Shown: positions 1-11,970 of the stretch, one piece after another
Layout of the letters: the number at the start of each line of letters is the position of its first letter
Numbering within the stretch: the stretch's first letter is position 1
Assembly (NCBI GenBank): GCA_031472005.1
Contig: PZJY01000002.1
Span: forward strand, 1,178,001-1,242,000
Reading direction: 5' to 3'
Origin: Tetracladium setigerum
Taxonomy: Eukaryota; Ascomycota; Leotiomycetes; Helotiales
DNA length: 64,000 nucleotides
Notes under the pieces: model-generated
Databases searched by the model: none
Seen by the model: the letters and a program-made list of their open reading frames with translations, nothing else
Told to the model about the DNA's origin: nothing
Position numbers and translations under genes: made by a program

Positions 1-1363
1 TGCTTTGCAAGGCAATCGAGTCACATTCAACCCACAACACCACTCACCACGACCATCCGCTTCACTATACAAACACAATGCCCTTCATCCCACCAACACT
101 TACGGCATGCCTCCAACAAGCCATCACGGCCACGGACTGCCCTCTTCTTCCCTGGTTTGCTCACTCACCCCATTACCTCGGTCGAACGTTGGCTAATAAC
201 ACTACACAGGCCAGGGAGTACAAAAAGTAGGAATGCTCACGCCCTGGATCGAAGCTTTTCCCTCGACTGCCAACCCCATCATCGAGGAAATCGACCATAT
301 TCTCGGCTTTCGCCTGTCCCGACTCATCGAAGAAGGCACCAATAAGGAGCTAACCGCCACACCAAATGCACAACCGGCCATTATGGCCACCTCAATCATG
401 ATCCTCCGCATCCTCGAACGAGAATTCAATTTCAATCCAGCAGAGACATGTGATGTTACCCTCGGCCATTCGCTAGGGGAATTTGCGGCCCTGGTTGCGG
501 GAGGCTTTGTGGAATTCGAGGATAGTCTATATCTAGTCCGACGTCGCGCAGAGATAATGGCACAATGCTCCGCCAATGCTCGGAGAGAACACGGCGGCGA
601 GTACGGCATGGTCGCACTGGTGACAGAACCAGATCATCTACGCCCACTCGTGGACGCCATCCATGAATTCCTCGGCCTCTCCAACGCGGGTTCCAAGTCA
701 GAGAGCTCGCAAGATTTACCACCGATCCAACAGGTGTTGATTGCGAACGAGAATTCCAAGAACCAAATCGTGTTGAGTGGGAATCTGGAGAAGATAAGAA
801 CTTTGTTGACGCATTTGAGGCAGTTTGGGGGCCATGATCCGAGGGCTGTAAAGTTGAAGAGCGATAGTCCTTTCCACAGTCCGTTGATGAAGCCGGCGGC
901 GAAGGCGATGCACATCTTGTTGGATGGGAAGAGTAGGGTAAAGGGGAGGGAAGATATGGATGTGGTGAGCTGGCCGGGGATCATGGAGTGTGTGAGTAAT
1001 GTTAGTGCGAGGCCGTTTACGAGTAGAGAGGAATTGAAGGATTTGTGGGCGAGGAGTTGTGTGGAGACTGTCAGATGGTGGGATTCGATCAAGTATTTGG
1101 ACCAGGAACAAAATGTAAGGAGATGGATTGGCATTGGACCTGGGAAGGTTGGGAGGAACTTGGTGGGAAAGGAGGTTGGGATGCGAGGGCATGATACAGT
1201 GAAGGGAGGTGGTGTTTGGGGTATCAGTGATCCCAAAGAGATTGAAGAGGTTTTGAGGGCCTGTAAGTTACTAAATACCCCGATCTTTTTAAGGGTACAC
1301 ATGCTAACCCATACTTTCCTAGTGGAGGATACTGAGAGACTTAATGACGAGGACGATGTATAA
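1..1363 (+). CDS. MCT1: Malonyl-CoA:ACP transacylase, mitochondrial (5' partial)
   Basis: Transfers malonyl from CoA to mitochondrial acyl carrier protein in type II fatty-acid synthesis. Exons are 1-154, 210-1262 and 1323-1363; the reading frame is open at base 1, so the start lies outside the window. The first exon reads ...SNKPSRPRTALFFPG and joins QGVQKVG across intron 155-209 (donor GTTTGC, branch GCTAATAAC), giving the family's FPGQG motif. The nucleophile serine is in GHSLGEF (about residue 139 of the 415-residue fragment) and the catalytic histidine is in SPFHSPLM. The last intron (1263-1322, GTAAGT...TTTCCTAG) is 60 nt with no stop, so its retention would keep the frame. The Ser/Thr/Arg-rich N-terminus fits a mitochondrial presequence. 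The family call is firm; exact boundaries are read by eye. Confidence 0.9.
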
Positions 1364-1632
1364 TAGTTACGTGTTTTCGTACTGGAGTTCAACGGGTCAA
1401 AAGTAGCGGGGATAGCTAATTGTTCCTAATATACCACAAGCATCAATTCTTTCCCAGAAGCTGGCTGCACCACCCATCAATGGTATTTCCCCACTTACAA
1501 TGCCACCTGTCAATTAGGCGCGAGTTGTGTAAAATGAGCGAGCCCAACCAATAAGGTCGGTACAAGAAGATGAATTGAGGATCATTTTATTCCCAAAATA
1601 AAAGGTATCGAGTAATACTTCATCTCAAGCTC

Positions 1633-3900
1633 CTATAGCTTGAAACCACCAGCACCATTCAGTACGGCAACATCCTTCACCTTATTCCCATCAACATCAC
1701 GTATATCACCCTTCCGTCCAATTACCTTAACACCACCCTTCTTCAGACCCTCTAAAGTTTCTCTCTTCTGCTTGGTCTTCTTGCTCTCAACCCTCTGATC
1801 AATCTCAACGCCACCTCTCTTTCTAATTCTCTCCTTCTCTCTCCTGCGTCTTCTCAATTTCTCTTCTCTCGTCATCTCCTGTCTCGCGACAGGCGCACCG
1901 CTCTTCGGCACCACCTCTCCCTTGTCAACACTATCCTTCTCCTTACCAGCCTTATAGATCTCCTGAGGAGCTAACATGCTATCTCCACCATTCATTCCAT
2001 TCGCCGTAGTAGGCTGAGCATCTTCCATAGCAATGGTCGCCACATCCGCCACAACCGTCAAGCTTGGAGCAGCTGGCTTGGGCTTGTAATGCCAACTGCA
2101 AAGAGCATCCAGGCTCGCGCTAGTGAGCTTCCATAAAGCCTCAATTTCCTTCTCCTCTTTTCGAACCTTCTCATCGGATTTGCTCATGTAGGTATCTGGG
2201 TTGTTGTTCTTGACGTGTTCTTCCTCGTACATCTCCGCGAGACTTTGCTGAGGTTTGGTATCGTCGAGTTCAAAGCGGCCTCTTCGTGCATCGGATGTAT
2301 TGTTCAACGAGTCCGGACGTCGACGAATGACCTCGTCGAATTCTTGAGCGAGAATGCGGCGTTTGATCAGCTCTTCGATACTCTCGCTAATCTCGGCGGT
2401 GATGACTGGAACTGGTTTGCCGGCGCGCTCGAATTCGAGGTCCTCGTCGAGGAGAGAGTCTTTGGGTCTGTCTGCTGCACGGGCTTCACCTGACAGTGTC
2501 CATTCTCGTTTGGCGATGGAAGCAGCCTCGAGTTTACGAATTTCCTCGCCGAGTTTCGCTTGTCGACGTTCGTGGGCGGATCTTCTTGATTTAGGATCGG
2601 ATGGGTCGACTTCTGATAGTGCATCCTCGGAGTCCTCATGCTCGGACTCATCGAATAGATCGCGGCGTACATCAGCCATGGCACGTTCCATCTCGGCTAC
2701 CTCCTCTGCAGGGTCGAACGATTTTGGTTTGCGAGATTGTCTTGCCAGAAAATCGGCTTGTTTCTCTCCCTTTCCTAGTTTCCTTGGTGGTGGCTCGAAG
2801 AAGTCTTTGTAAAGAATATCGTTGGTGTTATCACCGAGAGCATCTTCCTCGCCCTCCTCGTCTTCATCTTCATTCTCGCTGTCTCCTTCAGGGGCGTCCA
2901 AGTCCATGTTCCCAAAGGTAGGACCGTCGTCTTCGTCGTCTTCATCATCATCCTCGTCTTCATCATCTTCGACATCCATAGCTGCGGCCCGCCGCGAACT
3001 AGAGGTGGGTTTTGACTTTGTGGCAGTGGTTGCCATTGGGTCAACATCCCAGTCGATGTCTTCCTCATCACTAGCTTCGCCTGTATAAGGATCTGCTGCA
3101 GCATCTTGCTGTTCCAGAAATTCTGTTTGCTTGTTGAAGTCGTCAATGGAGAAAAACCCATCGTTGAGACCGTGCGGGTCTACAGAATATGCCCCAGCAG
3201 TAGCAGCCTCCTGATCTGAGACATCCTCGTCGTCTTCTTCCAGGAAGTCATCTTCACCATCGAACATTTCTTGAGCGTCCTCATCCGCTTCAGAACTGCC
3301 CTCTTCTTCGTCCTCACTTGCACCCTCAACCGCCTCCTCTTCTTCATCCAAGCTCTCGTCACCAGAACCGATCTCGAAACCATCCTCGTCAAATTTCATC
3401 AAGTCTACACCACCGTCTCCACTTTCTTCTTCATCACTGCTCACTGTCAACTCCTCGACAGTTTGTAGCCCTTTCTCAGCATCCAGTCTCAAGGCATCGA
3501 TCACCCTCCTAGCCTGCTCCCAGACCTGCTCCACCTCAAAGCCCTCAATATGAACCTTCCGGATTTTCAACACCTCCCCATCATCCTTCCCACTTTCTTG
3601 TCTCTTCCTCTTTCTTCTTTGCTCCTTCAATCTCTCTGCCTGTTCTTCCCCCAATGATCCTGCAAATGCATCGAGTGTATTCTTGACCAATTCCAAGCCA
3701 GCGTTTGGCAACGAAGGCGGCGGGGCGATAAACGCATGTCGTTTGGCCGGGGCAAGGAGGGAAGTTAAGAAGTCGGCCATTGGGGATGCTTGGCCAGTGG
3801 TCCCAGAAAGAGGTCGAGAGTTTTGATTTGGGATTGGGAAGGTGGTCAAGGTGTGAGAAGTAGAGGTCATGGAAGAACTGGTGCTACCTGTCGCGGCCAT
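1633..3900 (-). CDS. MPP10: U3 snoRNP protein MPP10
   Basis: Subunit of the U3 snoRNP/SSU processome that acts in 18S pre-rRNA cleavage in the nucleolus. It is a single uninterrupted frame of 755 codons from ATG 3900. The middle is dominated by acidic Asp/Glu runs, as in all Mpp10 proteins, followed by the conserved SLAEMYEEEHVKN segment and a Lys/Arg-rich C-terminal third (TREEKLRRRRREKERIRKRGG). I start at 3900 (MAATGSTSSS); the frame stays open for 62 more codons to an ATG at 4086, but that stretch reads through an A-run and looks like leader. A CACGTG lies at 3975-3980, about 75 bp upstream. Convergent with MCT1. Confidence 0.9.
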   Translation of the reverse strand: MAATGSTSSSMTSTSHTLTTFPIPNQNSRPLSGTTGQASPMADFLTSLLAPAKRHAFIAPPPSLPNAGLELVKNTLDAFAGSLGEEQAERLKEQRRKRKRQESGKDDGEVLKIRKVHIEGFEVEQVWEQARRVIDALRLDAEKGLQTVEELTVSSDEEESGDGGVDLMKFDEDGFEIGSGDESLDEEEEAVEGASEDEEEGSSEADEDAQEMFDGEDDFLEEDDEDVSDQEAATAGAYSVDPHGLNDGFFSIDDFNKQTEFLEQQDAAADPYTGEASDEEDIDWDVDPMATTATKSKPTSSSRRAAAMDVEDDEDEDDDEDDEDDGPTFGNMDLDAPEGDSENEDEDEEGEEDALGDNTNDILYKDFFEPPPRKLGKGEKQADFLARQSRKPKSFDPAEEVAEMERAMADVRRDLFDESEHEDSEDALSEVDPSDPKSRRSAHERRQAKLGEEIRKLEAASIAKREWTLSGEARAADRPKDSLLDEDLEFERAGKPVPVITAEISESIEELIKRRILAQEFDEVIRRRPDSLNNTSDARRGRFELDDTKPQQSLAEMYEEEHVKNNNPDTYMSKSDEKVRKEEKEIEALWKLTSASLDALCSWHYKPKPAAPSLTVVADVATIAMEDAQPTTANGMNGGDSMLAPQEIYKAGKEKDSVDKGEVVPKSGAPVARQEMTREEKLRRRRREKERIRKRGGVEIDQRVESKKTKQKRETLEGLKKGGVKVIGRKGDIRDVDGNKVKDVAVLNGAGGFKL

Positions 3901-6900
3901 TGCTTCGCAGATTTGTGCTCGCGATTGGAGCTTCTGGATTTTCTGGAAATTTTTGTCGAGGGAAAGCTTATCATCACGTGTGCGGATTGATCTGGGTGTT
4001 TTTTTTTTTTTGGCGAGGCTGCCAAGCATGGAGGGCAGGCAAGGCTGTGAACAGTGTGAATGGAATGGAGGGACGGGAACGGTCACAATGCTACTCTACT
4101 GTACCCTAGTTGAAAAAGTATGTTAAAAATCACCTTCATGTAAGGTACAGTACCTCATTCCTACAGTAGCTGCCCCATTGTCTTAGAGGATGTATCTATA
4201 CTTAAGATTACCAATAACGGTTCTAGACACCTTTATTTTGCAATATCTTTCAGTAATCTTGGTAGGTACCTAGGTATCTATTGAGGCTATTTTTCAGCCA
4301 CTCCGTCAACTTTACTTTTTAGCATCAAGATAAGTCAAACGGTCTCACGTATGTGGTAACTTTAATTTTTCTTCTTTTCTGCTCTTTCCTCGTCGCCCCC
4401 CTCTTTCCCCTCTTTCTCATCTTCTCCTTCTTTTTCTCTCTCTCTTTCTCTCTCCTTCCCTACTTCCCCTCTTTGTGGATGCTGTAATCCAACATTCGCT
4501 AGTGAGTTTATGTATGGTCTTGTCTTCTCTTGGTTCAGGTATGGAAAAATGGCAAGGATGTAGAAGCGGAGCGACAGGTTGTGGAAGAAGCCAATGTGCT
4601 ATGTAAGCCATGTATAATTGTAATCTTAAGCAGTAAGTAAGTAGTATGAAAGACTGAAGGTGGACGAAACATGTGCCACCCCACCAGCTCTAATGTACTC
4701 ATTGTATGTAAGATTACCATATAGGGTATGTGGGCTTCTATTATACTAGATCTCGCCGCAATGTGGTCGATTGATATCCTTTTCCGCTTCCTCCGGCCGA
4801 GGTTGTCGTCCTCTTCTCCTCATTGGCAAAAAAGCTGCATGTTGCACAACATTCGTCAATGGTGTTACCAAATACTCTCGTACTCCCTCATACCCATTCC
4901 ATTTGGCAAAAGAAGTGATTCGCTAGTGTTGGGTCCCCTATGGAGTCCTGACTATGGCCTGTGCGCATGGGCCAAAATTTCTAAGACTTACAAAATCCGC
5001 AAATCCACCAGAGGCAAGTCGACCACAATTCTCGCTTTCCTTCTTGGGTAAGGTTGTCTGTCGTACGGAGATACTCGGCACATGAAGAATACGAATCGCA
5101 TCTCCACCTCCTTCTGTGGCTTTGGAACTTCGCTGGAGTTGCTGAATTGGCTTTCACTTAACTGGTTCACTAGTACTCTGACATCCGTTCGTACAAGGCA
5201 TCCCCCGTAGCTCCCTCCAAGGGCGGCGGACGCCTCCAGATAGCGGGTTCAGCTGCTCCAGGGGACGGAAAGCTTGGAGGGTCTTGATTTCTTCATGAAA
5301 CAAGACCGCGAACACACAGCGCGTCCAATGAAGGGCCGAGGTGTCCAAAATAACCAAGCGAGCAATGGAGGGGGTTGAAATGACATGCTTGACTTTGCGC
5401 AATTTACCTGCTTTTTGTAGTGCGTGCTTGCTTTAAGACGATTAGGTTCGTTGATCGCGGGCGATGAGGGTAGTTGAAGGATAATAAAACGAATGATGCC
5501 ATGAACACTCGACATCCTCTCATACTCTGTTGACATGTAGGAGGTACAGTAGTAGCTATGCGAGTATCATCATCATCATCATCAAGACTGCCGTCGCCGT
5601 TGGACCACTGCTGCGGTAAAGGCGGGATGGAGATCCATCGTTCCCTTCGAGTCCCTTTGAGCAAGATGTCGCGTGCGTGATGGGGGGTGCGATAAGAAGA
5701 CCGACCAGGGAGGAGGGAGGGACTGATGCACATTCATTAAACATGTCGCTTCGCCCTCGTTCTGTTGTAACTTGTGTTGTTGTTGACTCGGTTAGGGCGA
5801 GTGGTACAGGAATGTTTGGTCGTACGTGCACATCTAGGTCACCTTGTACCTCTTTCGTCCTCTGCTCCGACCCGGCCCCTCTTACCACTGATCCAGAAGA
5901 GGAGAGGAGGTGCAGAAGGGATCCAGAGGTGGGCACATCCTACTGCTGCAAGAAGGGGTTGAACGTGGGCAACCGCTTGGTTCCGGACTCGCGATTGCTG
6001 TGCTCACATGCGTGCGACTGCAGGGCAAGCCAATTATGCATGCGAAAGGCGTTGCAGAGCTTGTCTTTGTCTCTCTTGTCAGACTGGATCCTGAAAGTTT
6101 TCGAAGGAAAAAAAAAAAACTCGTGCTTTGCAGGGTGGATGGGAGAAGAGGTCGTTGCGATTGGAGCAGGCGAACGAATATTTGGGTGCAGAATTTTTGG
6201 TGGCTGCCCTTGAGTAATAGGTCAATCAACGATTAACTATACTTACTTACTCGAGTACTAACACTTGTATCTACTGCACTCGAGGAGCATTTTCTTTACC
6301 CGAGACAAGACGACGTTACTACTCCTGCAAACTACTCCACAACCTTGATTCTTTGGCACCACTTTTTATCATTGTACCGACCACCGATACATACAGTACG
6401 GAGGACCTCCTTCTCTTCTTCTGCCCGCCCCTGGCACCTTGAAAATCTCCCGAAACCTTGCTCACCCATCCCCATCATCAATTATTTCCTTGCAGGCCTC
6501 TGGACTACTTTCTACTGGACTACTGGACTGGACTGGGCTCTTATTATTCCGCAAAAGTTGGGTACTTGGACACTTGCACTACTTGCACTTGCCAAATCGG
6601 ATCGCATTATTATTCTTCTTGTTCTACTTCTTCTTCTTCCTCCTCCTTCCTTCCTTCTTACTTCCCATATATATCTATCTATCCACTTCCGCACCGTCTG
6701 CCAGACCGACAAATGCAACAACGAGAACAACGACGGCTACTACAAACTACTACTACTAATACTACTACAACAACAACATCATCTTCTTTCATTGGCACTC
6801 CCACGCTCTCTTTCTTTTCTGCGTCGCTGCCACACGGACTCGGCGCTTTCTCGCTCTCCCCCCACCAGAGATCATCGTTATCCGCTGTTTCATTCTTCCA

Positions 6901-7018
6901 GCCACCGACCGGCCATCTTATCTTCGGCCCAACGCTGCTGCATCTGACGTATTAATTCCATCGGAACATCTCACACAAAACACGCGCAAAGTATCTCCAA
7001 CTCTATCAATTACGAGAG
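3901..7018. other. Intergenic leader region between MPP10 and the SPX gene
   Basis: About 3.1 kb without a convincing gene. Open frames here overlap one another in several frames and follow low-complexity DNA. It holds TAGGTACCTA-type motifs near 4262-4280, a GGTACAGTACC palindrome at 4144-4154, an ATC/CAT microsatellite near 5565-5584 and a long pyrimidine-rich tract (about 6240-6960) that looks like a promoter or 5' leader of the downstream gene. Confidence 0.6.
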
Positions 7019-8566
7019 ATGAAGTACGGCCAGACCTTTCAGGCACAGTCTGTGCCACAATGGGCGCCATGTACGTTGCCTGCCACCCTGCAGCGCCTTT
7101 CAATGGGTGCACCAGATGCTAATCGTGAGGTGCGCGGCAGATAATGTCGACTACAACGAACTCAAAAACCTGATCAAGGTCAACACCACGCGCGACCAGG
7201 GCCAAGCCATTGTCATTCCCGGGCAAAAGGATACCAGTCTAGCGAAATTCGAAGAGCAATTCTTCAATGAGCTGTCCAACCAGCACGACCGTGTGGACCT
7301 ATTCGTGAAGAGCAAGGCCGACGAGATCAGTCGCCGCTTACGTTCGTCATATCTCAGAAATCCCCAAACGTCCCATGCTAATGGTCTACAGAATTCCTCC
7401 AGAAGGCTGTTCTGCGATTGCTAGCCCGCTGCACATTTAGCAATGGCAAGCCAATGTCCCAGAAACGAAGGGACCGATTCTCAAAGTACGATGGGCAAAT
7501 CATGAGGTAGATGGGCAATTCGCAGGCAATAGATAGAGACTGATGGTTAGCAGATGCGGCGAGGATACCAAATCGTTACAACGCTTTGTCGAGGCACAGC
7601 GGGTTGCCTTCCACAAGATTTTGAAGAAATACCGGGTCAGTACACAACCTTGCGGCAGGTGTCGGGAAGACTTGACTAATAATAGTCCTACAGAAATGGA
7701 CCAGATCTAGAGCGCTCGAGGAAAGGTTCAATAGCGAGATTCTAGGAGATCCCAAAAGCTTTACAAGACGAGATTTGACACCTCTCCTCCACGAGTATTC
7801 CGACCTTCTGACTACTCTTCGAGCGGGAAGCTCAGACGTTAGCGAGGTCTCAACCCCCAAACTATCCTCACGCAGAGCCAGTGCCCAAATCCAGGCCAAT
7901 GTTTTACCACAGTCGTACTGGAACGAATACGATAACGGTAGCGAGGCCGGGGACGAGCCATATACGATCTACGTCAACCCAGATGACGAATTTACATTCC
8001 CAGGTTCGAAAACCATCACATACGTCTTCTCGAAAGCCAAAGGGCCGGTAGAGTCGATGAAACGATGGTTCACTCCTTTATCCTCCCCCGACGATGCGGA
8101 AAGGCAACCTTTGGTGAGAGATAGAACGGTCGCTGGCTATTTTCCAGATCCTACGGACACCGAAGCCGACGACGAAGCGTATGCCTCCTCGACTGACTTT
8201 CCCACGGGATATTCTACGCACTATGCCACTTTCCCAAGTGTAAGTGAGCAAAAGCTCTCTCAGTATCGCGAGCGGCTTCTATTCCATGCGACGATTGGAA
8301 GTTTCGCGGCATCTATGGTACTACTTGTGATTGCCGGCATTCTAGTTGCTACGGGGAAGCATCGCCTCCGGATTGAGGTAGATGCTGGAGTTATTGTCGG
8401 CGTAGTATCAAGTCTATTCTTTGCTACTCTCGGTTTTGGAATGATGCTTTACCGAAAGGACGCCCTCGGGTGGCTGCATCAGCTTAGCGTTGGCCTCACA
8501 TTCACAGTCGTTTGTCTGTTGAACGGCATGCTTTTGGTCGTAGTTGCAGGGAATACCGGGTTTTGA
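7019..8566 (+). CDS. SPX-domain membrane protein, VTC5-like
   Basis: Five exons: 7019-7070, 7141-7341, 7392-7506, 7554-7635 and 7694-8566, together 440 residues. The first exon encodes MKYGQTFQAQSVPQWAP and joins YNVDYNELKNLIK, the canonical start of an SPX domain (inositol-pyrophosphate/phosphate sensor), which runs to about residue 190. A long Ser/acidic linker follows. The last ~95 residues contain three hydrophobic segments (FAASMVLLVIAGILVATG; GVIVGVVSSLFFATLGFG; FTVVCLLNGMLLVVVAG). There is no VTC polyphosphate-polymerase tunnel domain, so it resembles yeast Vtc5 (SPX plus three membrane spans), a regulator of the vacuolar polyphosphate polymerase. The family is clear; the Vtc5 role is inference. 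All four introns are 47-70 nt with GT-AG ends. Confidence 0.78.
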
Positions 8567-9090
8567 GGGTGGGCCATCAGGGGATAATAGGAGGATATTC
8601 ATTGAAACACAGGACAGCCTTCCATGCTACAGATCACAAGCGCTGTCGTCTGACGGAATTATTGGGGCTGGGAAAGAGCAATGTACAAAGTGGTCTGGTT
8701 TTTTTGGTTGCGTTATTGCATAGCGTTGCGTAGATACACCTGGTGTTTTACTGATAGAAGGCTTAGCCATGTAATGTTGGAAGCTTATTAGAGCGAAAGG
8801 GTGGGAATCTTGTCTTTTTGTATGGTATCAAATTGAGATAGTCAAAACATCTGGACCATTGAAAGTACCTTCCGTGAACAGAATATAATCGACCTAGATT
8901 GCTGGTCTAAATATATGCCGGAGCTGTATCATCGGCCAAAATCAACCACCACCATGGAAAATGGAACAGGATCCCATTGCGTTCATCCCATCACACCGTC
9001 TCTAAACATCCTTGGTCTTTACTATCCTCCTCCCATCTCTTTTCTTATTTAACCCTTCATCCAGTGATAACGCCCACTACTCTCCAATCT
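8567..9090. other. Convergent intergenic region
   Basis: The 3' sides of the SPX gene and the TRAPP gene face each other. I see no further gene or distinctive structure. Confidence 0.6.
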
Positions 9091-9811
9091 TCATAGATTC
9101 CCCACCCCCGGCGTCCAACTCTCTCCAATCTTTCTCATCTCCTCCGTAAACCTCTTACTTGTAATCTTCTTTCCCCCCCTCCCCGCCGGCGGACTATGAT
9201 CATCCGGGCTATAGAACGGATTCTGTAATAACCTCACGTAGGCTGCTTGCATAGCTCTGAATACCTATTTCTCCCATTTCCATGGTCAGCTTTCCTTCTC
9301 ATCACAAAATACATATCAAAAGTCTTATGTATAGAAGGGGATGGGATATACAGAGGAGGTACTTACAACCTTCAACTCCCCCTCCCTCAGCCCCGCCCCC
9401 TGCCCCCCCATAACAACACCTCCACCTCTCCCCTCCCTCCCCGCCATATCGACGACAGCCACAAACCTCACGCCCGTATTCGTCTCAAACCCATACGCCG
9501 CCAACCGCTCGTCAATCGCGTGCAACAAGCCGAAATCACCAGATAGTCCGCCGTTGGAAGAGAGGTTCGCCTGCGATCGTGAGGCGAAGATGTCGAGGGT
9601 GCTGGAGAGGAGTAGGGAGAATTGGAGGGGCGTTAGGAGGGGTGCGCTGGGTTTGGAGGAGAGGGTTGTGGGGGGAAGATGGTTATGTGGAGGGGGTTTG
9701 ACTGGGCGGTTTTTAGTAAAGAGATACGGTAAAGGGGAGGGTTATGGGGAGGGGGGTTACGTTTTTGCCTATTACGCCTAGGCAGGCTATTGAGGGGTTG
9801 GTGGTTGTCAT
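9091..9811 (-). CDS. TCA17: TRAPP complex subunit 2-like (Tca17/TRAPPC2L), frame-broken
   Basis: Sedlin-family longin-fold subunit of the TRAPP tethering complex (ER-Golgi/Golgi traffic). Exons on the minus strand: 9811-9761, 9701-9367 and 9264-9091, with introns 9702-9760 and 9265-9366. Exon 1 gives MTTTNPSIACLGVIGKN, which joins SNPLHITIF, the family's NPLHIxLF. The frame then has to shift to give PLQFSLLLSSTLDIF, GLLHAIDERLAAYGFETNTG and VRFVAVVDMAG. The last exon gives VFRAMQAAYVRLLQNPFYSPDDHSPP and KKITSKRF, ending GVGNL. The shift is cured by one extra base in the six-G run at 9670-9675. All conserved segments are otherwise intact, so I read this as a sequence error or very recent lesion rather than an old pseudogene. 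Confidence 0.82.
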
Positions 9812-11970
9812 GGCTGTAGGTTGTATGGTGTTGTTGTAGGATGAAATGTTAGAAGGTTGTGGTTGCGACGAGGCTGGTGGTTGGAGTTGGGATTGAACAG
9901 CCTGGTCTTGGCATGCTTCAACACAGTTGGGATAAAGCGTTTATTATTTTAAAAAAAACCATATCTTCAATAATTTTCTTGGCAATTTGATCTGCATTTT
10001 CACATATGGGAAATGTCCAAATTGAGGTAGGGAGCGATACAATTTCTTATTACTTGTATTTTCAATTTTTAGGATTTGCTGTTTATTCTCTAGGTACCTA
10101 GATACCTACCACCTGTTCAAGCGAAATCCGTGGATTCTAGCAATTTCTTATCGCAAGCTCACATTATCAATTGTCTCTTTCGAAAAGACCTATCACAGTT
10201 CAGATTAGGTGCTTACTTGACTTGTCTCTTCACGAGATTTTCTCTCCATGCATCCTGCTACCACCAAATAGACTTGATCCGAATAATCCAAACCGTATCT
10301 TGAGGTTCAAAGCTCTCGAGATTTCCACGGTCTGGTAAAAGACATCATCTGTGACCCCCTAACCATCATTCATAAAAGGGAATGTACTAGAAGTCTCGTG
10401 AAAAGGGTTCCAGCGTGAGGTGACAAGCTCGTACTGTACACTCCATCTCCGTCTAACGCAATCTTCACTTAAAATCTGCTATCTTTGGCCGCTCGCCTTA
10501 TTATGAACAAGGGAATGGTACAATTGAATAGCCACACAAAGAGATTTTTATCCAAAAGACAGTCTGTACGGTCTATCTATCTCCAACCGAGGATGAATTT
10601 GATGATTCGGTAGGCAGATTTAAGCGAGAGGAGGTCATATCCTTCCTTGAGTTCCTTTTGAGAGTAACAAGTGCATGCAACATCAAACCCTCGAAAGACG
10701 AAAATACAATCCATTGTATTGTCTATTTATAGGGAAGCTGCAAGAGTAATTGGGGTTGCTACATCACGTTTGCGTGGTCATAAAATACTGCGTGGGATAA
10801 CGGCGGCGAAATCTGGCGCGAGGTCATTTGAACGAGCATGCCGGTGCCTGATACACACCATGTCAGCGTGATGGGGGCAATTAAAACTTCTCAGAACCAT
10901 CGAAATTTACTGTTCGGACCAAGATACAGGTGGGGTGTCGATTTAAATATGTGTCGAGTTGCGATTTAGAAGTGTCGATCAAACAAATGCATTCAAATGT
11001 TCTCTTGAAGATTTGGATGTTGTGAACTCTTAAAGCCCACGTGCGAATCTATCTACGCCGCGAAGATTCAATTAATTGAGTACTGAGAAATATTTCTATC
11101 TCGATTTACTGGAATGAGTACGGATACTCAAATGAGGTGAAGGTGCCTGACATGGTTAGACGTTTTCAGTGCTGCCTGATTCGTTTTTTGCACACCCAAA
11201 TAGTGTTGCCCCGCATTTACCTTGAAAACTATCATTCTTGAATAATAATATATATAATGAAGAGGCGCCAGAAGAGGCGTAGGAGTGATGGTGAGGACGA
11301 AAGTCATAGAAGAAAGACGTTCCAACATAAGTCAGGCAACACGCCGAGTAGTTGCCCGAAATCAGGAGGATGATGTTGGCCTTGCACTTAATATTAAACA
11401 GTCATAAACATGAAAAATCTACTAACCTGGTCCTGGTCCGTGTGACTTACAATGGAAATTCGCTTTTGTGGTGAACGATAGTGTCAAAAGAAAAGCGGCG
11501 CTCACGTAGACTTGGATATAGACTTCAGAGAATTAAGCTCGCTGAAGCTTAGATTAGTTCGCTTTTACCTTAATTAAGCTTACTTGCAGTCGAGTTCGTC
11601 TTTGCTGAGGTGAACTCAAGATACTAACTGCTCTAAAGAATTTAAATTCAGACCAAGCTAGTGAACAAGAGCCTTCCACTGACAAGAGTGAATAGACTAT
11701 TCCACTGCTAGCGTCAAATTTTCATCTCTATAAGTTTACAAGCTTGCCCCTCAATGAATTTGTTGAAAGGATACTTTTTCCACTGTCACTACTATCACTA
11801 TAGAATTCGTACACGGTTGTTTTTAACTGCTTTCACCTCGTCGAGCGCAGTTTAGCAGAACGCATTCAATCGACCACTACTGTCGAATCTCGTTCACCGA
11901 TTCGGATCTCCTTTGAATTTCCAATCGCTTTCACTCAAAAGGATAACAAAATCCAAAGAACTACAAAGAG
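9812..11970. other. Gene-poor region
   Basis: About 2.2 kb with no supportable gene. It is AT-richer than its flanks, has a TAGGTACCTA/ATACCTACC motif at 10090-10110, and contains only short overlapping frames. It probably includes the promoter of the F-box gene. Confidence 0.55.

Noticed and set aside
3901..4086. 62-codon N-terminal extension of MPP10
   Set aside because: It is in frame but passes an A-run and is not like Mpp10 N-termini. The ATG at 3900 is better.
6345..6955. Three overlapping plus-strand frames
   Set aside because: All three frames are open together in a C/T-rich tract, which indicates low complexity rather than coding.
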